Assembly: GCA_929200455.1 (NCBI GenBank) | Contig: CAKMZR010000103.1 | Span: 1 to 5,916 of the forward strand | Direction: 5' to 3' | Source: an uncultured Alphaproteobacteria bacterium | Lineage (GTDB): Bacteria; Pseudomonadota; Alphaproteobacteria; CAKMZR01 | DNA: 5,916 nucleotides | In this document: positions 1-5,500 of the stretch, piece by piece | Layout: every line of letters starts with the position of its first letter | Numbering within the stretch: position 1 is the stretch's first letter | Position numbers and translations under genes: made by a program | Notes under the pieces: generated by a model | Told to the model about the DNA's origin: nothing | The model's database searches: none | Seen by the model: only the letters and a program-made list of their open reading frames with translations

Positions 1-875
1 CCATTATAGCGTCTGGGGTCCATTCTGAGGGAGAGTCGTTTGATTTGTCGTTGAGCCATAAGGTATCCAAGTTTTCCGAAGAGGGAAGCATTGAAGCTTT
101 CGCGGAGAGAGCCTGTGAGCATTTTCATGATTCCTTCTCCTGTTTTGATGGAGATATTCCCTGTGAATCCGTCTGTGACGATGACGTCTGTTTCGCCTAG
201 AGGGATGAGGTTTGCTTCGAGGAATCCGTTCCATTGGAAGGGGAGGTCGCATTTTTCGAGGATTTGGGCGGCTTCTTGTATTTCTGTGCGTCCTTTTATG
301 GCTTCGCTTCCTATATTGAGTAGGGAGACGCGAGGGCGTTTGATGTTGAGGGAAGTTCTGGCGTAGGCTTGTCCGAGTATGGCGAACTGGACGAGATTTT
401 GGACTGTGCAGACGGTATTGGCTCCCATATCGAGCATGCATGATTCGCCGGATATGGTGGGCACGGGAGCGATGATGGCGGGTCTATGTATATTGGCGTT
501 TGTTCCGAGCATGAAGAGGGAAATAGCCATGAGGGCGCCTGTATTTCCTGAAGAGATGATGCCATGAGCTTTTTTCAGATGCACGGCTTCGATGGCTTTT
601 GTCATGCTTGATTCTTTTCGTCTTCTGAGGGCGAAAGAGGCTTTGTCTTCTGGAAGGACGGTATCGGGGCAGTGTATGATTTGGATATTGTTTTGGTTGA
701 GGTTGGGGAAGGATTTGACGAGTGGGGAGAGCAATTTTTCTTCTCCGAAGAGGAGGAAGGAGGTATTGGGGACCCGTTCGAGGAAGAGGCTAAGTCCCGC
801 GACGATTTCTTGAGGGGCGTTATCACCGCCCATGCCATCGATGGCGATGATGTGTGAAGAATTATTGGAGGTCAT
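1..875 (-). CDS. plsX: Phosphate acyltransferase PlsX (C-terminus beyond left edge)
   Basis: PlsX converts acyl-ACP and phosphate into acyl-phosphate, the donor for PlsY in the first step of phosphatidic acid synthesis; it is a soluble or peripheral membrane enzyme. The minus-strand frame is open from an ATG at 875 to the window edge (291 codons plus two bases). Family motifs appear in order: AIDGMGGD (11-18), SSGNTGA (108-114), RPAI (131-134), DMGAN (149-153), LLNIGSE (185-191), VTDGFTGN (233-240) and DPRRYNG at the edge. Family members are usually about 340-350 residues, so roughly 50 are missing, outside the window and not deleted. The chosen ATG is the only in-frame ATG ahead of the GMGGD motif; no good Shine-Dalgarno sequence precedes it. 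It starts 14 bases after the FliL-like gene, so the two are probably co-transcribed. In many bacteria fabH follows plsX, which would lie off the left edge. Identification is secure. Confidence 0.96.
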   Translation of the reverse strand, partial: MTSNNSSHIIAIDGMGGDNAPQEIVAGLSLFLERVPNTSFLLFGEEKLLSPLVKSFPNLNQNNIQIIHCPDTVLPEDKASFALRRRKESSMTKAIEAVHLKKAHGIISSGNTGALMAISLFMLGTNANIHRPAIIAPVPTISGESCMLDMGANTVCTVQNLVQFAILGQAYARTSLNIKRPRVSLLNIGSEAIKGRTEIQEAAQILEKCDLPFQWNGFLEANLIPLGETDVIVTDGFTGNISIKTGEGIMKMLTGSLRESFNASLFGKLGYLMAQRQIKRLSLRMDPRRYN

Positions 876-889
876 GGGGGTTGAGGTCT

Positions 890-1327
890 TTATTGTCTTT
901 GGAAGGCTCCGGTGACGAGGGCTTGTTTGATATTTCCCTCTCCGAGTATTTCTTGAGCTTGTGTTGTGAGTCGGATTTGGAGGGTGGTTTTGTTGATACT
1001 TTTTTGGGAGGTGAGGGTATCGGTATACTGGTGGATAGCGGAGAAGAATCGGTCGCGGAGGGCTGTGAGTCTTTGGGAGGCTCTTTCGTGTTGTTCTTGT
1101 TTGTCGAAGGTGAGAGAGATTTGGAAGATGATGTAGCGTTCGACGCTGCCATTTCGGATGATGGGGACATTGATGGGTTCGATATCGAGGATGAAGTCTT
1201 TTTTGATGAGTCCGCGTGCTTCTTTGACGCGAGGGAGTTCGAGGTACCAGAAGAAGTAGAGTCCGGCACTAGCGATTCCGAAGAGTGCGACAATGATGAG
1301 CAGGAAGATGAAGAGTTTTTTGAGCAT
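890..1327 (-). CDS. Small membrane-anchored FliL-like protein of unknown function
   Basis: This 145-residue protein begins MLKK followed by one hydrophobic segment (about residues 5-27), which predicts a single N-terminal membrane anchor with a short cytoplasmic start and an exported C-terminal domain. The remainder has a layout reminiscent of FliL: a short beta-like stretch (IEPINVPIIRNG, 50-60), a strand ending in ISLTFD (70-75), a charged helix with LRDRFFSAIHQY (90-101), then LQIRL (116-120) and a C-terminal ALVTGAFQRQ (136-145). FliL proteins are inner-membrane proteins associated with the flagellar motor, but no flagellar gene lies nearby, so a flagellar role should not be assumed. The gene is 14 bases upstream of plsX and 118 bases downstream of pyrD. 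No clear Shine-Dalgarno sequence precedes the ATG, but the start is supported by the Lys-Lys-hydrophobic pattern directly after it. The reading frame is clearly real because its codon use matches plsX and pyrD. The family assignment is tentative. Confidence 0.8.
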   Translation of the reverse strand: MLKKLFIFLLIIVALFGIASAGLYFFWYLELPRVKEARGLIKKDFILDIEPINVPIIRNGSVERYIIFQISLTFDKQEQHERASQRLTALRDRFFSAIHQYTDTLTSQKSINKTTLQIRLTTQAQEILGEGNIKQALVTGAFQRQ

Positions 1328-1445
1328 GGAAGTGGAATGAACAGGTTGGAGGGTTGGGCTGTGCGGGTTTGGAAGAAGAGAGGGGGGTAATTTTTTTATG
1401 GGGAAAGGAAAGACGTTGTTTTTGTTGAGTCTCTATTTTTTGATA
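1328..1445. other. Intergenic gap between pyrD and FliL-like gene
   Basis: This 118-base gap is the longest non-coding stretch between the minus-strand genes, so a separate promoter for the FliL-like gene and plsX would have to lie here or inside pyrD. On the minus strand it begins A-rich and then becomes very pyrimidine-rich. I see no convincing -35/-10 pair, no stem-loop followed by a T run, and no RNA gene. On the plus strand there are three closely spaced GGG runs (1351-1367) and a run of six G (1382-1387) separated by 14 bases; this is only a weak, long-loop quadruplex candidate. Confidence 0.6.
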
Positions 1446-2543
1446 TTACAAATCTACGCCGATGGCATCTTTGATATGGTTGAATCCGTCCCGCTTGAGA
1501 AGAGAGACGAGTTCATCCTCAAGAGACTGTATCAGAGTCGGTCCGTAGTAGACAAGAGATGAGTAGATTTGGACAAGATGAGCTCCGAGTCGGATTTTGG
1601 TATAGACATCTTGCCCGGACATGATTCCGCCGGTGCCGATGATGACGAGAGGCAAGTGTGAGTAGTGGGTTTTTACGTGGGAAGCGAGGACTTTGAGGAC
1701 GTGGTTTGCGAGGGGCAGCAGAGGATTTCCGCTGAGTCCGCCCTGTTGTGCGGCGAGGGGATGAGGAGGGTTGAGGTTCCGGGAGAGGGTGGTATTGGTT
1801 GCGATGAAGCCGTCTACATGGGAGGAGCAGGCACACGCGACAAGGGCGATAATTTCTTCATCGGAGAGGTCGGGAGAAATTTTGACGAGGATGGGTATTT
1901 TTTTCTCGAGGCTGTTGCGGGCGTTGACGGCGGTATTGAGGAGGGGTTTGAGGGCGTCGGGTTCTTGGAATTTTCGGAGTCCTGGAGTATTGGGAGAGGA
2001 TACGTTGAGGACGAGGTAATGTGCATATTTTCCGAGGTTTTCGATGAGTTTTTTGATGTCTTCGAGGGGGGAGGGCGTGTTTTTATTGATTCCGATATTG
2101 ATTCCGAGAGGGAGGGAGTGAGGGAGGGAGGAGACATTTTGGGAGAAGATTTCCATACCTTTATTGTTGAATCCCATGCGGTTTATGAGGGCTTTGTGAT
2201 TAGGGATTCGGAAGAGTCGGGGTTTTGGGTTTCCTTTTTGGGGAAGGCAAGTGACGGTTCCCGCTTCTAGGAAGCCGAATCCGAGGAGGGAGAGTCCACG
2301 GATGGCTTCGGCATTTTTGTCGAATCCTGCGGCAAGGCCGATGGGTCTTGAGATGAGGGAGAGGGAGGGGGGGAGGTATGAGGAGGGGTTGAGGAAGTGG
2401 TGGGGGTTGGGAGAAGTTTTGGCGAAAAGCGGGACGAGAGAGGGGACGGAGAGGAGGGTGATGGCGAGTTGATGAGCGGTTTCTGGAGGGAGGAGATGGA
2501 GGCATTTTGCCCATAAGGGCGTGAGGTGGGGTTTGGGGTTCAT
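1446..2543 (-). CDS. pyrD: Dihydroorotate dehydrogenase (quinone), class 2
   Basis: PyrD oxidises dihydroorotate to orotate, the fourth step of de novo UMP synthesis, and passes electrons through FMN to membrane quinones. The 365-residue product has the class 2 form: an N-terminal helical extension (about 5-35) that docks on the inner membrane, then a TIM barrel. Visible motifs are AAGFDKNAE (71-79, FMN site), NRMGFNN (121-127, substrate loop), NVSSPNTPGLR (180-190, with Ser183 at the class 2 catalytic serine position), KISPDL (221-226, FMN-contacting Lys221), ATNTT (248-252), GGLSG (268-272), GTGGI (303-307) and QIYSSLVYYGP (325-335). Length is normal for the class and all key residues are present. 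Its ATG overlaps the cobT stop in an ATGA, and no Shine-Dalgarno sequence precedes it, so translation may depend on ribosomes finishing cobT. Two strict G-quadruplex motifs lie on the opposite strand within the gene. Confidence 0.97.
   Translation of the reverse strand: MNPKPHLTPLWAKCLHLLPPETAHQLAITLLSVPSLVPLFAKTSPNPHHFLNPSSYLPPSLSLISRPIGLAAGFDKNAEAIRGLSLLGFGFLEAGTVTCLPQKGNPKPRLFRIPNHKALINRMGFNNKGMEIFSQNVSSLPHSLPLGINIGINKNTPSPLEDIKKLIENLGKYAHYLVLNVSSPNTPGLRKFQEPDALKPLLNTAVNARNSLEKKIPILVKISPDLSDEEIIALVACACSSHVDGFIATNTTLSRNLNPPHPLAAQQGGLSGNPLLPLANHVLKVLASHVKTHYSHLPLVIIGTGGIMSGQDVYTKIRLGAHLVQIYSSLVYYGPTLIQSLEDELVSLLKRDGFNHIKDAIGVDL
2110..2128 (+). other. Second strict G-quadruplex motif inside pyrD
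   Basis: Four GGG tracts at 2110-2112, 2114-2116, 2122-2124 and 2126-2128 have loops of 1, 5 and 1 bases on the plus (template) strand. They correspond to a Ser/Leu/Pro stretch near residues 139-145 of PyrD. The motif lies about 230 bases from the other pyrD motif. It is visible in the sequence, but folding is not shown. Confidence 0.5.
2357..2373 (+). other. Strict G-quadruplex motif inside pyrD
   Basis: Four GGG tracts at 2357-2359, 2363-2365, 2367-2369 and 2371-2373 have loops of 3, 1 and 1 bases, a short-loop arrangement usually associated with high stability. It lies on the template strand of pyrD and encodes a Pro-Pro-Ser-Leu-Ser-Leu stretch near residues 57-63, a variable part of the protein before the conserved FMN motif. 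Function is unproven. Confidence 0.55.
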
Positions 2544-4417
2544 GGTTTTTTGCGTGATGAGGGTTTGAAGAGTTCCATGAGTTGTGAAGTCATGACTTCT
2601 CCGAGGTGTTGTACGTCATTGATGGTGGTGGCATTTTTGTAGTATCGGGTGACGTCGTGTCCGATGCCGATGGCGAGCAATTCGACGTGAGAAGATTTTT
2701 CGATGAAGGCGATGACGTCACGGAGGTGGTTGTCGAGGTATTGTCCGTGGTTGGAGGAGAGGGTAGCATCATCAACGGGGGCGCCATCTGAGATGGTGAT
2801 GAGGATGCGTCGTTTTTCGGGACGTTTCATGAGTTGAGAATAGGCCCATATGAGGGCTTCGCCGTCGATATTTTCTTTGAGGAGTCCTTCTTTGAGCATG
2901 GCACTGAAGGCAAGGCGAGAGGATCGGTAGGCGATGTCGGCATTTTTGTAGACGATGTGGAGGAGGCTATTGAGTCTGCCTGGATTTTTTGGTTTTCCGT
3001 CACTGATCCATTGTTCTCGTGGTTTTCCGCCTTTCCACATGTTGGTGGTGAATCCTAGGACTTCGACTTTGACGCCACACCGTTCGAGTGTACGTGTGAG
3101 GATGTCGGCGGTGACGGCGGCGACGGTGATGGGTCTCCCTCTCATGGATCCGGAGTTGTCGATAAGGATGGTGATGACGGAATCGCGAAATTCGGAGAGT
3201 TTTTCTTGTTTGTAGCTGGCGGGCGTTCCGGGGTTGACGATGACTCTGGCAAGACGCGATGTGTCGAGCCAGCCATCATCGAGGTCGAAGGCCCAGCTTT
3301 TGTCTTGTTGTGCGAGGAGGTAGCGTTGGAGTCGGTTTGCGGTACGCACGATGATGGGGGTAAGGTTTTCTGTGAAGTTGTCGAGGTCTTGACGCAGGGC
3401 GACGAGTTCGTCGTGGGAGGCAATGTGTTCTACGGAGACGGTTTGGTCGTATTCGCGGGAGTAGACGGAGTATTGTTTCCAAAGTTCTTGATGGAGGTGG
3501 GTATGTTCTTGGAAGGAGGGGTCGAAATCGTCGTTGTCTGACATATTGAGTTCGTCATGTTCCGAGCTTGAGGAGGAGTCGCTCCATTCTGAGTTTTCGC
3601 TGGAAGAATTTTCTTCTTGTCCTTGTGACATGGGATTGTTGAGTTCGGAATTGTCGTCATTTTGCGAGGCGTCGTCTTCGCTGTTATTTTCTGGATTTTC
3701 GTGATTTTGGTTGTCTTGAGTATTTTCTGAGTTGTCGTCTTGGTCGTTTGGGGGGAGTTGACGTGCGAGGGCTTGCCACAGGTGGGAGATGGTTTCGTGG
3801 GCTTTTGAGGCGAAGAGTTTTTGGTTGTCGGAGAGTTGGGCAAGGGTATTGAGGTCGTCACCGATGGCGTCTTCAATATCTTGGAGCCATTCGTTGCACG
3901 TTTTTTGGATGGATTCGGGAGGAGCTTCTCCGGTGATTCGTTCTCTGAGGATCATAGAGACGACGTGAGGGAGTAAGGTTTTGCTTTTGGTTTCTGCGTT
4001 GATCACATGTGGATTTGCGGCGAGTTCTTTTCCGAGATGTTGCGTAATATTGTGCTGGAGTCCTTTCATGGTGTGTCCACGCCAAGAAAGAGCACGCGTG
4101 CGTTCCATGGCGTCGAAGATTTCGCAGGCGTCAGGATTTTGGGGACGAAGTTTTGCGTGGGTTTTGGCGTTATGACACCGTTTCCAAAGGGCTTGGGCAT
4201 CGAGTTGTCCTCTACGGAGGTTCCATTCTTCGTGGGAGAGGGTTTCGGGAATGGGGGGGAGGGTGACGGCACTATGGTCGTTGTCGTGGGCGTGAGATTG
4301 GCCTTTGTGGATTACGGGACATTGGGGTTGTCCAGAGAGGGCGTGGACGAGAGCGACTTCTGTATTTTGGCAGTGCGGGGAAGGTTCATGCGGGTTGTTT
4401 TGATGGGGTTTGTGCAT
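2540..4417 (-). CDS. cobT: Cobaltochelatase subunit CobT
   Basis: CobT partners CobS in a large AAA+ ring complex that powers cobalt insertion into hydrogenobyrinic acid a,c-diamide by CobN in aerobic cobalamin synthesis. From the ATG at 4417 the product is 625 residues, close to the 631 of the Pseudomonas denitrificans protein. An N-terminal CobT domain (about 20-220) is followed by a low-complexity acidic linker rich in Asp, Glu, Asn, Ser and Gln (about 222-300), and a C-terminal VWA domain (about 412-620). The metal-ion-dependent adhesion site shows as DNSGS (420-424) and ISDGAP (542-547). Other family hallmarks are RGRPI (426-430), LGFTTNMWKGG (454-464), KENIDGEAL (514-522) and IGIGHDVTRYY (583-593). 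The frame stays open upstream to an ATG at 4528, but that part lies inside cobS and reads as a basic shadow; the 4417 start lies 26 bases after cobS and has an AAGGCG six bases ahead. The first 50 residues are unusually His-rich. Confidence 0.96.
   Translation of the reverse strand: MHKPHQNNPHEPSPHCQNTEVALVHALSGQPQCPVIHKGQSHAHDNDHSAVTLPPIPETLSHEEWNLRRGQLDAQALWKRCHNAKTHAKLRPQNPDACEIFDAMERTRALSWRGHTMKGLQHNITQHLGKELAANPHVINAETKSKTLLPHVVSMILRERITGEAPPESIQKTCNEWLQDIEDAIGDDLNTLAQLSDNQKLFASKAHETISHLWQALARQLPPNDQDDNSENTQDNQNHENPENNSEDDASQNDDNSELNNPMSQGQEENSSSENSEWSDSSSSSEHDELNMSDNDDFDPSFQEHTHLHQELWKQYSVYSREYDQTVSVEHIASHDELVALRQDLDNFTENLTPIIVRTANRLQRYLLAQQDKSWAFDLDDGWLDTSRLARVIVNPGTPASYKQEKLSEFRDSVITILIDNSGSMRGRPITVAAVTADILTRTLERCGVKVEVLGFTTNMWKGGKPREQWISDGKPKNPGRLNSLLHIVYKNADIAYRSSRLAFSAMLKEGLLKENIDGEALIWAYSQLMKRPEKRRILITISDGAPVDDATLSSNHGQYLDNHLRDVIAFIEKSSHVELLAIGIGHDVTRYYKNATTINDVQHLGEVMTSQLMELFKPSSRKKP
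4234..4263 (+). other. G-quadruplex motif with six G-tracts, inside cobT
   Basis: On the plus strand, GGG tracts sit at 4234-4236, 4240-4242, 4247-4249, 4253-4255, 4257-4259 and 4261-4263, separated by loops of 3, 4, 3, 1 and 1 bases. Any four consecutive tracts satisfy the strict G3 N1-7 rule. This strand is the template for cobT (codons around residues 52-62, Pro-rich). The motif is directly visible; whether it folds in the cell is not known, and the strong G enrichment of this strand raises the chance of such motifs by accident. Confidence 0.6.
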
Positions 4418-4423
4418 GATGTT

Positions 4424-4429
4424 CGCCTT
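4424..4429 (-). promoter_or_regulatory. Ribosome binding site deciding the cobT start
   Basis: The minus strand reads AAGGCG six bases ahead of the ATG at 4417. It is a partial match to the Shine-Dalgarno consensus, but it is the only purine-rich stretch in the 26-base gap after the cobS stop (TAG at 4446-4444). It supports 4417 over the upstream in-frame ATG at 4528, which lies inside cobS. Confidence 0.5.
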
Positions 4430-4443
4430 TTTGGGGCTTGAGA

Positions 4444-5427
4444 CTATGAGTCTGAGGTTTTGAAGATGTCGTGATTGAAGACGCGTTGGTAGTGTTCGGC
4501 GATGATGGACTGTTCGCTCTCGTCGCAACGGTTGAGGAAGGAGAGTTGGAAGGCGAGGTGGGGATTATTGAAGATGTCTGTATTTTCTGCCCATGAGATG
4601 ACGGTTCTTGGGCTCATGACGGTAGAGATTTCGCCGTTTATGAAGCTTGATCGTGTGAGTTCTGCAACGGCGATCATGCGTTCTACGAAGGATTTGCCTT
4701 CATTATTGTTGAGGGTTGGAATTTTCCCGAGAACGATTTTTTCTTCTATATGTCTGGGGAGGTAGTTGAGTTGGGCAAGAATAGACCACCTATCCATTTG
4801 TCCTTGATTGATTTGTTGGGTTCCGTGGTAGAGTCCAGAGGTATCGCCAAGGCCTATGGTATTTGTGGTTGCGAAGAGTCTGAAGAAGTTGTGTGGATGG
4901 AGGACTTGATTTTGGTCAAGGAGTGTGAGGGCCCCGTTTGCTTCGAGGACGCGTTGTATGACGAACATGACGTCAGCCCGTGCGGCATCGTATTCGTCGA
5001 AGCAGAGTGCGACGGGATTTCTGAGCGACCAGGGGAGGATTCCTTCGAGGAATCGGGTGACTTGTTTTCCCTGTTCGAGGACGATTCCGTCCCGTCCGAT
5101 GAGGTCGAGTCTGCTGATGTGGCTGTCGAGGTTGACGCGGATGCAAGGCCAGTTGAGTCTGGCGGCGACTTGTTCGATGTGGGTAGACTTGCCGGTTCCG
5201 TGGTACCCTTGGATGATGACGCGTCGGTTAAACATAAATCCGGCGAGGATGGCAAGGGTTGTGTTTGGGTCGAAGACGTATGATTCGTCGATGGCGGGAA
5301 CGTGTTCGCTTGTGATGTTGAAGGCTTTGACGGGGAAGGGTATTTCGCACCCGAAGACTTTTTTTGTGTCGAGGGTCTGTGTATAATGTTCTTGTGAGGG
5401 GAGTTGATGTGTTTGGAGGGAAGTCAT
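4444..5427 (-). CDS. cobS: Cobaltochelatase subunit CobS (AAA+ ATPase)
   Basis: CobS is the MoxR-like AAA+ ATPase that forms the ring with CobT and hydrolyses ATP to drive cobalt insertion by CobN. The 327-residue product matches the family length (332 in Pseudomonas denitrificans). An N-terminal segment with VFGCEIPFPVKAF (24-36) precedes the ATPase core: Walker A GYHGTGKST (74-82, Lys80, Ser81), Walker B LCFDEYD (141-147, Asp144, Glu145), sensor-1 FATTNT (185-190, Asn189), an Arg in MDRW (Arg213) as a possible arginine finger, and sensor-2 SPRT (272-275, Arg274). All catalytic positions are intact. It is the first gene of the minus-strand cluster and is followed 26 bases later by cobT, as usual for this pair. 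No clear Shine-Dalgarno sequence precedes the ATG. The substrate could be a porphyrinoid other than a cobalamin precursor if the organism lacks the rest of the pathway; this cannot be decided from the window. Confidence 0.96.
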   Translation of the reverse strand: MTSLQTHQLPSQEHYTQTLDTKKVFGCEIPFPVKAFNITSEHVPAIDESYVFDPNTTLAILAGFMFNRRVIIQGYHGTGKSTHIEQVAARLNWPCIRVNLDSHISRLDLIGRDGIVLEQGKQVTRFLEGILPWSLRNPVALCFDEYDAARADVMFVIQRVLEANGALTLLDQNQVLHPHNFFRLFATTNTIGLGDTSGLYHGTQQINQGQMDRWSILAQLNYLPRHIEEKIVLGKIPTLNNNEGKSFVERMIAVAELTRSSFINGEISTVMSPRTVISWAENTDIFNNPHLAFQLSFLNRCDESEQSIIAEHYQRVFNHDIFKTSDS

Positions 5428-5500
5428 AACGCGTGAATCTGTCGGTCTTTGAGGTTTATGTAAGGGGTTCCTGAGAGGAAAATAGTCAAAAAAGGTGTGA
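5428..5500. promoter_or_regulatory. Divergent cobS / nth intergenic region
   Basis: These 73 bases separate two divergent starts and should hold the promoters for both cobS and nth. On the minus strand a TTGACT (5489-5484), five of six bases of the -35 consensus, is followed by a TACATA (5462-5457). The spacing of 21 bases is too long for a normal sigma-70 promoter, so it is only a weak candidate. On the plus strand there is a TTGAGG (5449-5454) with no convincing -10 element at the right distance. No inverted repeat suggesting an operator was recognised. Confidence 0.35.
5491..5497 (+). promoter_or_regulatory. Ribosome binding site for nth
   Basis: AAAGGTG lies three bases ahead of the ATG at 5501 and matches the AGGTG part of the extended anti-Shine-Dalgarno target. 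An in-frame TGA ends the frame directly before this ATG (5498-5500). It is the clearest ribosome binding site in the window and favours 5501 over the in-frame ATGs at 5516 and 5537. Confidence 0.45.

Noticed and set aside
854..1390. Plus-strand open frame (178 codons) antisense to the FliL-like gene
   Set aside because: It is Asp/Glu/Gly/Phe-rich with no family resemblance. The opposite strand gives a coherent membrane-anchored protein with the same codon use as its neighbours.
1382..1445. T- and A-runs after pyrD as a possible intrinsic terminator
   Set aside because: No stem of useful length precedes the T or A runs on either strand, so nothing supports termination here.
1665..2270. Long plus-strand open frame (201 codons) antisense to pyrD
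   Set aside because: It has an acidic, low-complexity product with no recognisable motif and lies over a fully conserved enzyme. The strand bias of pyrD codons removes stop codons from this frame, so it is a by-product.
3516..3752. Low-complexity stretch in cobT that could be read as a DNA repeat
   Set aside because: It has no regular repeat unit; it encodes the acidic Asp/Glu/Asn/Ser linker that is normal between the N-terminal and VWA domains of CobT.
4418..4528. Upstream in-frame ATG that would extend CobT by 37 residues into cobS
   Set aside because: The extension is entirely inside or just after the cobS coding frame, reads as an Arg-rich shadow unlike the CobT family, and the 4417 start has its own AAGGCG and gives the normal family length.
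4750..5283. Plus-strand open frame (177 codons) antisense to the cobS ATPase core
   Set aside because: It covers Walker A, Walker B and sensor motifs of CobS on the other strand; its product is an acidic shadow with no motif.
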